NCBI GenBank assembly: GCA_025351525.1
Contig: JANXVV010000300.1
Coordinates: 1 to 7,620, forward strand
DNA from: Humisphaera sp.
GTDB taxonomy: Bacteria; Planctomycetota; Phycisphaerae; Tepidisphaerales; Tepidisphaeraceae
Direction: 5' to 3'
DNA length: 7,620 bases
The translations under genes were made by a program, and so were the position numbers. Below are positions 1 through 5,206 of the stretch, one piece after another. The notes beneath the pieces were generated by a model. It ran no database searches. It worked only from the letters and a program-made list of their open reading frames with translations, and was not told where the DNA came from. The first letter of the stretch is position 1; each line of letters starts with the position of its first letter.

Positions 1-126
1 ACGCAGGTCTCGGAGTACCGCGACCTGTGGCACCCCGCACCGTTGAAAACCGGGAAGTTATTTGCGACCCGTTCCTTAGTGCCAAAATTCACAAGCCCTC
101 GTGCGGCCGGCGTACTACTTCTATGA
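1..126 (+). CDS. possible 3' end of an upstream gene (partial, unidentified)
   Basis: Frame 1 is open from the window edge to a TGA at 124-126, giving 41 residues. The first ten codons all end in G or C, as expected for coding DNA in this GC-rich window, but this bias fades after about codon 19. The stop overlaps the ATG of the HEAT-repeat gene in a 4-base ATGA arrangement, which is typical of translationally coupled genes. No domain can be recognised in so short a tail. Frame 3 is also open here but has poorer third-position GC. This may be only a chance open frame in a spacer. Confidence 0.3.
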   Translation, partial: TQVSEYRDLWHPAPLKTGKLFATRSLVPKFTSPRAAGVLLL

Positions 127-1217
127 GCGACCTTATAATGCCATCGGATGTGAAGGGGACCGAGTTTCCCGGAACGCCAAAATTACCGCTGCCGCCTGAG
201 CCGCCTTCGGTCAAATTGATCGTGCGGCTGTTTGTGATTCCACTGCTGATCGCGGGGGCGGTGATCGGGATCATGGTGCCTTTTGGCTGGCTGACCGGCG
301 GGCAAAAGAGCATTGACGTGGCGGTGAACGACCTGCGGCGGCCGGGCGGGCAGCGAACCGGTGAATGGCTGGTCGGGCCGGGGGCCAAGCAGAGGTATAT
401 CGACGCCAAGACGATCATCGATCATCTGCGGCAGGCAAAATTGAGCGAGGCGGAGCGGATCAAACTGGGGGATCAGTTGATCGATATTCTGGAACACAAC
501 ACAACGGCGGGTGAAGGGGAAGTGCAGAACATTTTGCTGCTGGCACTGGGGCAGGTGTGGATGCGGCAGCCTGACCCGATGAAGCCGGGACAGTTTTTGA
601 TCGAGAAGGATTCGGTCGACGCGGCCGGGTCGCGCAAGCGGGTGATGGAGTCGTTGCTGCGGTTTGCGGACAGCTTGGAGATGTCGACCCGCAAGGCGGC
701 GATTTTGGCGCTGGCATATTGGAAAGGCCGCGAAGAAGGGCAGGCGGCGATCCCACTGCTGGTGAGCAAACTGCAGAAGGATCCGGAGCTGGATGTGAAG
801 ATGTCGGCGGCAACGGCGCTCGGGCCTTTGGCGACGCCGGAAAACACCGCGGCGATTGAAGCTCTCGGCGAGGCGATGCGCGATTCCGATCCGCACGAGA
901 TCGAACTGGTGTGGGATGCCGCCTGTTCATTGGCCCAGTTGAATCGACCCGAAGCGAAGGATGTGATTCTCCGCCTGCTCGATCGCAAGGAACTCGATTC
1001 GATGCAATATTACGATCGCGAGACCGACCAGAAGAACCCGAAAATGCAGTTGTTGAGCGAGTTCGAGAAGGAGCGGATTTTGATCAACGCGATGATCGCG
1101 GCACAGCGATATTCGCAGCCGGAAGTTCAGACGGCGATCCGGAATCTCGCGAAAAGTGATTCTTCCGAGCGCGTGAAACAGGCGGCGATGGAGATTGCGG
1201 AGAAGCGGGAGAAGTGA
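123..1217 (+). CDS. membrane-anchored HEAT-repeat protein of the bc-complex cluster
   Basis: A 364-residue protein. The N-terminus (about 1-30) is Pro-rich; one hydrophobic helix follows at about 32-55 (VKLIVRLFVIP...), and the rest is soluble and alpha-helical. Residues from about 100 on, most clearly 185-345, show repeated helix pairs with Ala/Leu spacing (RKAAILALAYW, VKMSAATALGPL, VWDAACSLAQL) typical of HEAT or PBS-lyase-like solenoids, which act as protein-binding scaffolds. No cofactor or catalytic motif is visible. The ATG at 123 is preferred to the in-frame GTG at 27: it overlaps the upstream stop as ATGA, and the 32 residues before it do not look like a domain. No Shine-Dalgarno is evident, which fits coupling to the upstream frame. 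Placement directly before Rieske and cytochrome b suggests an assembly or structural role for that complex; this is inference. Confidence 0.85.
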   Translation: MSDLIMPSDVKGTEFPGTPKLPLPPEPPSVKLIVRLFVIPLLIAGAVIGIMVPFGWLTGGQKSIDVAVNDLRRPGGQRTGEWLVGPGAKQRYIDAKTIIDHLRQAKLSEAERIKLGDQLIDILEHNTTAGEGEVQNILLLALGQVWMRQPDPMKPGQFLIEKDSVDAAGSRKRVMESLLRFADSLEMSTRKAAILALAYWKGREEGQAAIPLLVSKLQKDPELDVKMSAATALGPLATPENTAAIEALGEAMRDSDPHEIELVWDAACSLAQLNRPEAKDVILRLLDRKELDSMQYYDRETDQKNPKMQLLSEFEKERILINAMIAAQRYSQPEVQTAIRNLAKSDSSERVKQAAMEIAEKREK

Positions 1218-1333
1218 AGGAAGTTGCTAGTGAGGAAGTTGTTCGTAAAATGCAAAAAGAGTCGATTTGGTCTGAATTATTTTCTGCATTTACTAACAAC
1301 TAACCACTTCTTCCACTGACAACTTCTTCCACT
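1212..1333 (+). repeat. imperfect long inverted repeat between the HEAT and Rieske genes
   Basis: The left arm (about 1212-1257) and right arm (about 1283-1333) are imperfect reverse complements. Matching words include GGAAGTTG with CAACTTC, GTTGTT with AACAAC, and AATGCA with TGCATTT. Many mismatches are transitions, and the right arm carries about 7 extra bases. The left arm repeats GGAAGTTG (1219-1226, 1234-1241) and the right arm repeats ACTTCTTCCACT (1306-1317, 1322-1333). The left arm begins within the last codons of the HEAT gene. This looks like a decayed palindromic element or an mRNA hairpin; there is no T-run terminator. Confidence 0.6.
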
Positions 1334-1376
1334 CCCCTTGCACGGGGAACGACAAAAACATAGATTGCGGACCATC

Positions 1377-2447
1377 ATGGCTGATACGTACCAAATCATT
1401 ACGAAGGTGTGGATTGCACCGGGCTGCATCGTCTGCGATGCGTGCGAAAATGACTGTCCGGAGGTTTTCGATGTCACGGAGACGACCTGTCTGATTCGTC
1501 CCCCGGCGATGAATGTGGAATTTCTGAAGCCGTTGACGCCCTCGATCATTGTCGCGGCGGAGGGATGCCCGGTCGATGTGATCAAATTCGAGACGATCGA
1601 AGTGCCGGGCGAAGCGCCCTGGGCCAATCTGCCCGTGCCGACCGCCGCCGCGACGGCCCATGCGCCCGTCGCCGCCAAGGTGATCGTGCCGATGGCGCCG
1701 TCCGATCCCAAATGGCAGGCGTTGCTTTCCAACAGCAAGATCAGTCCGTCCCTGTCGGCGGGTTTGGCGAGCACGATTCGGCGCAGCCCGGAGATCAATC
1801 AGGCGGAGGAGACGGTCCGATCGGTCAAGTTGCCGAAGGATGCGCCGGCGGATCAGCGCATGGCGATGCTCGCCATCGGTGGTGCGTATACGCCTGCTGG
1901 AACGATGGGCGACCGGATTCGCGGCAAGGCAAAGAAGGCCTCCGATGCGGCGAAAGCCACCCGGCGGCAGTTCAGCATCGCGCTGGCGGTCGGCTGGAGC
2001 ATGATGGCGTTTGTCGGGGTGCTGTTCGCAGGCATGTTCCAGGATTTCTTCGGGCCCAAGGTGTTGAAGGAAGCGAAGAAGGTGTATCGGGTCGGCAAGC
2101 CGGAAGATTTCGGCAATGCCGGCACGGTGTACGACTTTAAGCCCAGCGGATTCTGGATCGTGAATCTGCAGCCGGATGAAGGAAAACTGGTCGCCCTCAG
2201 CATCATCTGCACCCATCTCGGTTGCATCCCCGCCTGGCTGGAGGGGGACAAAAAGTTCAAGTGTCCCTGTCACGGCAGCGGTTACTACATCACCGGAATC
2301 AATTTTGAAGGCCCCACCCCAAGGCCGCTCGAACGGTTTGCCGTCAGCAAGGATGCGGATGGATTTCTCGTGGTCGACGAAAGCAAAGTTTTCCGATTCG
2401 AACTCGGTGAATGGGAAAACCCGGAAAGCTTTTACGCGATAGGATAA
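1377..2447 (+). CDS. ferredoxin-Rieske fusion, iron-sulfur subunit of a cytochrome bc-type complex
   Basis: A 356-residue membrane protein. Residues 1-75 form a ferredoxin domain: C17-x2-C20-x2-C23-x3-C27-P, then C64-P, the pattern of single-cluster 4Fe-4S ferredoxins in which C27 and C38 could be extra thiols. Residues 75-185 are an Ala/Pro-rich linker. TRRQF at 195-199 resembles a twin-arginine motif and precedes one transmembrane helix (about 199-220). The C-terminal Rieske domain has both cluster boxes intact: CTHLGC (C278, H280, C283) and CPCHGS (C296, C298, H299). Family knowledge assigns C278, H280, C296 and H299 to the 2Fe-2S cluster and C283-C298 to a disulfide. The Rieske domain would take electrons from quinol at cytochrome b and pass them to a cytochrome c. 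The ATG at 1377 is chosen over the TTG at 1338 because the ferredoxin fold starts right after it; neither has a clear Shine-Dalgarno. Confidence 0.95.
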   Translation: MADTYQIITKVWIAPGCIVCDACENDCPEVFDVTETTCLIRPPAMNVEFLKPLTPSIIVAAEGCPVDVIKFETIEVPGEAPWANLPVPTAAATAHAPVAAKVIVPMAPSDPKWQALLSNSKISPSLSAGLASTIRRSPEINQAEETVRSVKLPKDAPADQRMAMLAIGGAYTPAGTMGDRIRGKAKKASDAAKATRRQFSIALAVGWSMMAFVGVLFAGMFQDFFGPKVLKEAKKVYRVGKPEDFGNAGTVYDFKPSGFWIVNLQPDEGKLVALSIICTHLGCIPAWLEGDKKFKCPCHGSGYYITGINFEGPTPRPLERFAVSKDADGFLVVDESKVFRFELGEWENPESFYAIG

Positions 2448-2449
2448 AT

Positions 2450-2508
2450 TAAAACGTAAAACGTAAAAAGAACACCCGGCATTTGCCTTCTTTACGTTTT
2501 ACGTTTTA
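2450..2508 (+). repeat. perfect 18-bp inverted repeat built of TAAAACG heptamers
   Basis: Positions 2450-2467 are the exact reverse complement of 2491-2508, with a 23-base loop. Each arm is a short tandem array of a 7-base unit: TAAAACG, TAAAACG, TAAAAAG on the left, and variants of TTTTACG continuing to about 2517 on the right. The element fills most of the gap between the Rieske and cytochrome b genes, and the latter has its own AGGA at 2523-2526. The hairpin is AT-rich and lacks a GC stem with a T tail, so it is not a classical terminator. Confidence 0.8.
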
Positions 2509-2534
2509 CGCATTACGTTTTTAGGACTCCAACC

Positions 2535-3320
2535 ATGCTCTCCGGCCCTCTGAATTACATCCGCAACTCGCAAGTCTGGAACTCGATTTTCCGGCATGGC
2601 GTGCCGCGCGATCGGCGAACGCGCGTCATGGCGATCATGAGCAACGTGTTTCTGCATCTGCATCCGGTGGCGGTCCGCAAAAGCGGGATTCGCCTGTCAT
2701 TTACCTGGTGCATGGGCGGGCTGACGTTCTTCCTGTTTTTGGCGGAGACCGTCAGCGGCGTGCTGCTGATGTTTTACTATCACCCGACGGTCCAATACGC
2801 CTATCAGGATATTCAGGATCTTCGTTCGCATGTCACGCTTGGCCTGCTGCGCGAGATTCATCGGTGGGGGGCCCACGCAATGATTATCGCGATCTGGCTG
2901 CACATGATGCGGGTGTTTCTCACCGGGTCATATAAACCGCCTCGCGAATTTAACTGGATGGTCGGCGTCATTCTGCTGGTGCTGACGATGCTGCTGAGCT
3001 TTACCGGCTATCTGTTGCCGTGGGATCAGTTGGCGATCTGGGCCATCACCGTCGGTTCCAACATGGCCAAAGCCACGCCTTTGGTGGGATCGGGCGGGCC
3101 CCTGGCGAAGATCATGATGTTTCCCGGGACCGATGTGCCGATGATCCACGCCGGATCCGATGCGCGATTCTTCCTGCTGGCCGGGACGTTTGTCGGCGAG
3201 AATGCGCTGCTGCGATTCTACGTGCTGCACTGCGTGTTTATCCCGGTGATCGCAACAGTGCTGATCGCGATCCACTTCTGGCGCATTCGGAAGGATGGCG
3301 GGATCAGCGGACCTTTATGA
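2535..3320 (+). CDS. cytochrome b, N-terminal (b6-type) subunit
   Basis: A 261-residue four-helix protein equivalent to cytochrome b6, the haem-carrying half of split cytochrome b. Haem b ligands are visible in helix B (H109 and H123, 13 residues between) and helix D (H232 and H247, 14 between, the b6 spacing). Other family marks are HRWGAH, FLTGSYKPPRE, LLPWDQ (PWDQ 162-165) and a GISGPL end, which matches the end of plant and cyanobacterial b6. C59 in TWCMGG lines up with the cysteine that binds the extra haem c(n)/c(i) in b6f and some Gram-positive complexes. Compared with b6 there are roughly 20 extra residues in the loop before helix D (about 188-215). AGGA at 2523-2526 precedes the ATG at good spacing. 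It works with the Rieske fusion upstream and the C-terminal cytochrome b downstream. Confidence 0.96.
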   Translation: MLSGPLNYIRNSQVWNSIFRHGVPRDRRTRVMAIMSNVFLHLHPVAVRKSGIRLSFTWCMGGLTFFLFLAETVSGVLLMFYYHPTVQYAYQDIQDLRSHVTLGLLREIHRWGAHAMIIAIWLHMMRVFLTGSYKPPREFNWMVGVILLVLTMLLSFTGYLLPWDQLAIWAITVGSNMAKATPLVGSGGPLAKIMMFPGTDVPMIHAGSDARFFLLAGTFVGENALLRFYVLHCVFIPVIATVLIAIHFWRIRKDGGISGPL

Positions 3321-3331
3321 TATTAATTTTT

Positions 3332-3397
3332 TAGCGGCTGTGCCGAAGTCACGCGTTTCTCGATTCGAAAAAACGTATGCCTTTAGCACGGTTGCTA
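3332..3397 (+). other. structured leader: 12-bp RNA stem ahead of the coiled-coil ORF
   Basis: As RNA, 3332-3343 pairs with 3386-3397 over 12 continuous base pairs, three of them G-U wobbles. The 42-base loop holds a second short stem (CGTTT near 3353 with AAACG near 3371). The gap from 3321 to 3449 is AT-richer than its surroundings. The hairpin could shield the cytochrome b mRNA end or act as a leader for the next ORF. Only the pairing is seen; a function is inference. Confidence 0.35.
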
Positions 3398-3449
3398 GAA
3401 AAACAAATTTCAAATTGGTTCCGAACGTGTAGGAAGACAAGGTGCAAAC

Positions 3450-3821
3450 ATGCTTAACGACGAGTCTTTCCGTTTGACACATAGTCGCGAAAACTCCGAT
3501 ATTTATGATGCGGTCGCGGCCTTGGCTTCCGCTGTCGCCCGCCTCGAAAAAAGACTCGACACGTTATGTGACAGCACTCGCGCCGATGACCGACGAGGGG
3601 AAGAGCGACTTGAGTGCATGAATGAGCGCCTTGTTGAAAAGGTACATTCTGTTTCCTTACGTGTATCGTCGATTGAGGGGCGCGTACATGCGTACCGCGA
3701 TCTGCACATGCGAGACCCTGCCCTACAATTCTGCGAAATTCGCGTTAAGCCTGAAAATTTCTTACATAGCCCCCGGTTTACCGGGGAAAAGGTCGTGAAA
3801 CGAGCGGTGTTCGCTTCTTGA
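3450..3821 (+). CDS. small coiled-coil protein between the two cytochrome b genes (unknown)
   Basis: A 123-residue hydrophilic ORF with AAGG at 3439-3442 and suitable spacing to the ATG. Residues about 18-40 (DIYDAVAALASAVARLEKRL) and about 50-80 (EERLECMNERLVEKV, then SLRVSSIEGRV) have heptad-like spacing of Ala/Leu/Val and charged residues, suggesting a coiled coil. There is no transmembrane helix, signal peptide or metal motif. Codon choice is more AT-rich at third positions and less biased than in the flanking cytochrome genes, suggesting a different origin. The last ~18 codons run through the left arm of the inverted repeat at 3767-3848, so the original C-terminus may have been shorter. 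It is not a recognised bc-complex subunit. It may be a real accessory protein, an inserted gene, or a spurious ORF. Confidence 0.5.
   Translation: MLNDESFRLTHSRENSDIYDAVAALASAVARLEKRLDTLCDSTRADDRRGEERLECMNERLVEKVHSVSLRVSSIEGRVHAYRDLHMRDPALQFCEIRVKPENFLHSPRFTGEKVVKRAVFAS
3474..3503 (+). promoter_or_regulatory. possible sigma-70-like promoter inside the coiled-coil ORF
   Basis: A perfect TTGACA at 3474-3479 is followed after 18 bases by GATATT at 3498-3503 (4 of 6 bases of TATAAT). It lies just inside the small ORF and could drive separate transcription of the downstream cytochrome b C-terminal gene. A chance match is quite possible, and planctomycete promoters are not well defined. Confidence 0.2.
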
Positions 3822-3848
3822 CGGTTCTCCCGGGTAAACCCGGGGCTA
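3767..3848 (+). repeat. inverted repeat of the TAGCCCCGGGTTTACCCGGGGCTA type
   Basis: The left arm (3767-3786) and right arm (3829-3848) are reverse complements at 18 of 20 positions. Each arm is itself nearly palindromic around TTTA or TAAA (CCCCGG then CCGGGG), so both nested and long-range hairpins can form. The loop is 42 bases and contains the stop codon (3819-3821) of the coiled-coil ORF. Such GC-rich palindromes look like dispersed intergenic elements; they may also stabilise or split the mRNA. Confidence 0.7.
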
Positions 3849-3869
3849 TATGAAGAAAAAGTATGAATC

Positions 3870-3886
3870 GGTCCGCATTGCGGACC
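3870..3886 (+). repeat. short perfect hairpin GGTCCGC-ATT-GCGGACC
   Basis: The 7-bp stem (3870-3876 with 3880-3886) has a 3-base loop and lies between the two candidate starts of the next gene. Its right half ATTGCGGACC also occurs at 1364-1373, just before the Rieske start. It reads like intergenic repeat rather than coding sequence, which supports the later start at 3902. Confidence 0.5.
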
Positions 3887-3901
3887 CTACCGAAGAGACC
3901 C

Positions 3902-5047
3902 ATGACCCTACCCTTCCTTCTTTCCGCCGGCACCGGTTTCTGGGATAAATTCCAGGACGCGATCAATATTCTCACCGGCCCGGCCTACTTCGTGACGCTC
4001 GCCACGATTGTGTTCGTGCTGATGATCGTCACCTACAAATTCTGGACGAAACCGCCCATCGCCATCTTTCTGCTGGTGGCGTTCTGCGCGTTTTACTTTG
4101 GGTCGATGGCTAACAAGGACTATCGCGCCACCGTCACCAAGCCGGACAACGTGCCGATCACCATCATGGTGTTGAGCGTAATGGTCTGCATCTGGATCAC
4201 CTTCCGCCGAGCGGCGATCAACGACACGCGATCGGCGGCGGGGCAGCCTTACCTGGAAGAAGACAAAGACGACAAGGTTCTCGTCTGGCCTGATCTGGTC
4301 TACACGGAATTGATCTGTCTGATCGCCGCCACCGCGCTGCTGACGATCTGGGCGATCATCGCCAAAGCCCCGTTGGAGCAACCCGCCTCGCCCGCCTACG
4401 CGCCGAACCCGGCTAAGGCGCCGTGGTACTTTCTGGGCCTTCAGGAAATGCTGGTCTACTTCGACCCCTGGATGGCCGGCGTCGTCTATCCCGGTCTGAT
4501 CATCGTCGGCTTATGCGCCATCCCCTTCCTTGACACCAACCCCAAAGGCAACGGCTATTACACCCTCAAAGAACGCCCGTTCGCCATCAGCACTTTTTTG
4601 TTCGGTTTTCTCATTCTCTGGGTCGTGCTGATCTTCTTCGGCACCTTTCTTCGCGGCCCAAACTGGTCCTTCTTTGGCCTGTACGAAGCCTGGGATCCAC
4701 ACAAACCCGAAGCCCTCAATAACGTGGATGTGAGCAACCTGTGGTGGAACGTCATCAGGGGTCGATCGAGACCCACGCAGGATAACAACCCGATTGCGGT
4801 GTTGCCGTTCTGGTTGGTGAGAGAGTGGTTCGGCATCGTGCTGGTGTTCGGATACTTCCTGATCACCCCGGCGGTGCTCAAGGCGACGGTGTTCAAACGC
4901 ATGTATGAAAACATGGGCGGCATTCGCTACACGATCATGGTCATCCTGCTGCTGTTCATGGCGATGATGCCGTTAAAGATGGTGCTGCGATGGCTGTTCA
5001 ATATGAAGTACTTTGTGTATCTGCCGGAGTTTAATGCGAACTTGTGA
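3902..5047 (+). CDS. cytochrome b, C-terminal subunit (enlarged subunit IV-like)
   Basis: A 381-residue integral membrane protein completing the split cytochrome b. The core at about 128-250 corresponds to b6f subunit IV: VWPDLVYTE, PNPAKAPWYFLGLQEML, a helix at about 191-210 and another at 229-250. The quinol-oxidation motif PEWY is replaced by APWY (173-176). The protein is more than twice the length of a b6f subunit IV (about 160 residues). Three extra helices precede the core (about 25-46, 51-69, 84-102), and two follow it (about 308-327, 343-365) after a soluble segment that includes RGPNWSFFGL and WDPHKPE. There is no CxxCH, so no cytochrome c is fused. The ATG at 3902 is preferred to that at 3863 (which would add 13 residues), because the intervening DNA is a hairpin repeat and GAAGAG lies just before 3902. 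The 3863 start cannot be excluded. Confidence 0.92.
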   Translation: MTLPFLLSAGTGFWDKFQDAINILTGPAYFVTLATIVFVLMIVTYKFWTKPPIAIFLLVAFCAFYFGSMANKDYRATVTKPDNVPITIMVLSVMVCIWITFRRAAINDTRSAAGQPYLEEDKDDKVLVWPDLVYTELICLIAATALLTIWAIIAKAPLEQPASPAYAPNPAKAPWYFLGLQEMLVYFDPWMAGVVYPGLIIVGLCAIPFLDTNPKGNGYYTLKERPFAISTFLFGFLILWVVLIFFGTFLRGPNWSFFGLYEAWDPHKPEALNNVDVSNLWWNVIRGRSRPTQDNNPIAVLPFWLVREWFGIVLVFGYFLITPAVLKATVFKRMYENMGGIRYTIMVILLLFMAMMPLKMVLRWLFNMKYFVYLPEFNANL

Positions 5048-5071
5048 GGGGGGATTGAAACCGATGAAACG

Positions 5072-5096
5072 GGTGGCATGGGCATCTCGCTCGTGC
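5072..5096 (+). repeat. dispersed 25-bp element GGTGGCATGGGC..., copy 1
   Basis: This 25-base stretch matches 7568-7592 at 22 of 25 positions. As RNA, GCATGGGC can pair with GCUCGUGC using two G-U pairs. It lies just downstream of the cytochrome b gene and before the perfect inverted repeat. The two copies share orientation and both follow a gene end. Confidence 0.6.
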
Positions 5097-5110
5097 GCTC
5101 GATCATCTTC

Positions 5111-5173
5111 TGCCGCTTGCGGCTTAGCCGTGCTGCTTCGTCGATCGACTACACGGCTAAGCCGCAAGCGGCA
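5111..5173. terminator. perfect 22-bp inverted repeat between convergent genes (putative bidirectional terminator or repeat)
   Basis: Positions 5111-5132 are the exact reverse complement of 5152-5173, with a 19-base loop. The arm sequence TGCCGCTTGCGGCTTAGCCG contains its own mini-palindrome GCCGC-TT-GCGGC. It lies between the end of the cytochrome b gene (5047, plus) and the end of proC (5207, minus), where a bidirectional terminator is expected. There is no T run on either side, so intrinsic termination is uncertain, and it also resembles a dispersed palindromic element. Confidence 0.5.
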
Positions 5174-5206
5174 TGAACGCACACTCAGTCAAACACCGCT
5201 CCAGGG

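Noticed and set aside
183..988. Long minus-strand open frames opposite the HEAT gene
   Set aside because: They are Arg/Pro/Ser-rich low-complexity translations of the complement of a clear coding frame, with no domain pattern.
1333..1348. Small hairpin TCCCC-TTGCAC-GGGGA before the Rieske start
   Set aside because: A 5-bp stem without a T run is too short to support a terminator or riboswitch.
1364..1373. ATTGCGGACC shared with 3877-3886, as a common regulatory box before two bc genes
   Set aside because: The second copy is half of a hairpin and the first is not, so a 10-base match is weak evidence for a shared operator.
1293..2273. 326-codon minus-strand frame opposite the Rieske fusion
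   Set aside because: Its product is rich in Arg/His with no recognisable motif, while the plus strand carries intact ferredoxin and Rieske motifs.
3321..3849. Retron-like or other defence cassette (structured RNA plus small ORF)
   Set aside because: There is no reverse transcriptase, toxin or effector domain, and the ORF shows only a coiled coil.
3863..3901. Alternative N-terminal extension of the cytochrome b C-terminal gene
   Set aside because: The 13 codons overlap a perfect hairpin repeat and are followed by a better placed ATG. They are kept only as a possible start.
5048..5206. CRISPR-like repeats
   Set aside because: The repeated words form one inverted pair and a dispersed element, not regularly spaced direct repeats.
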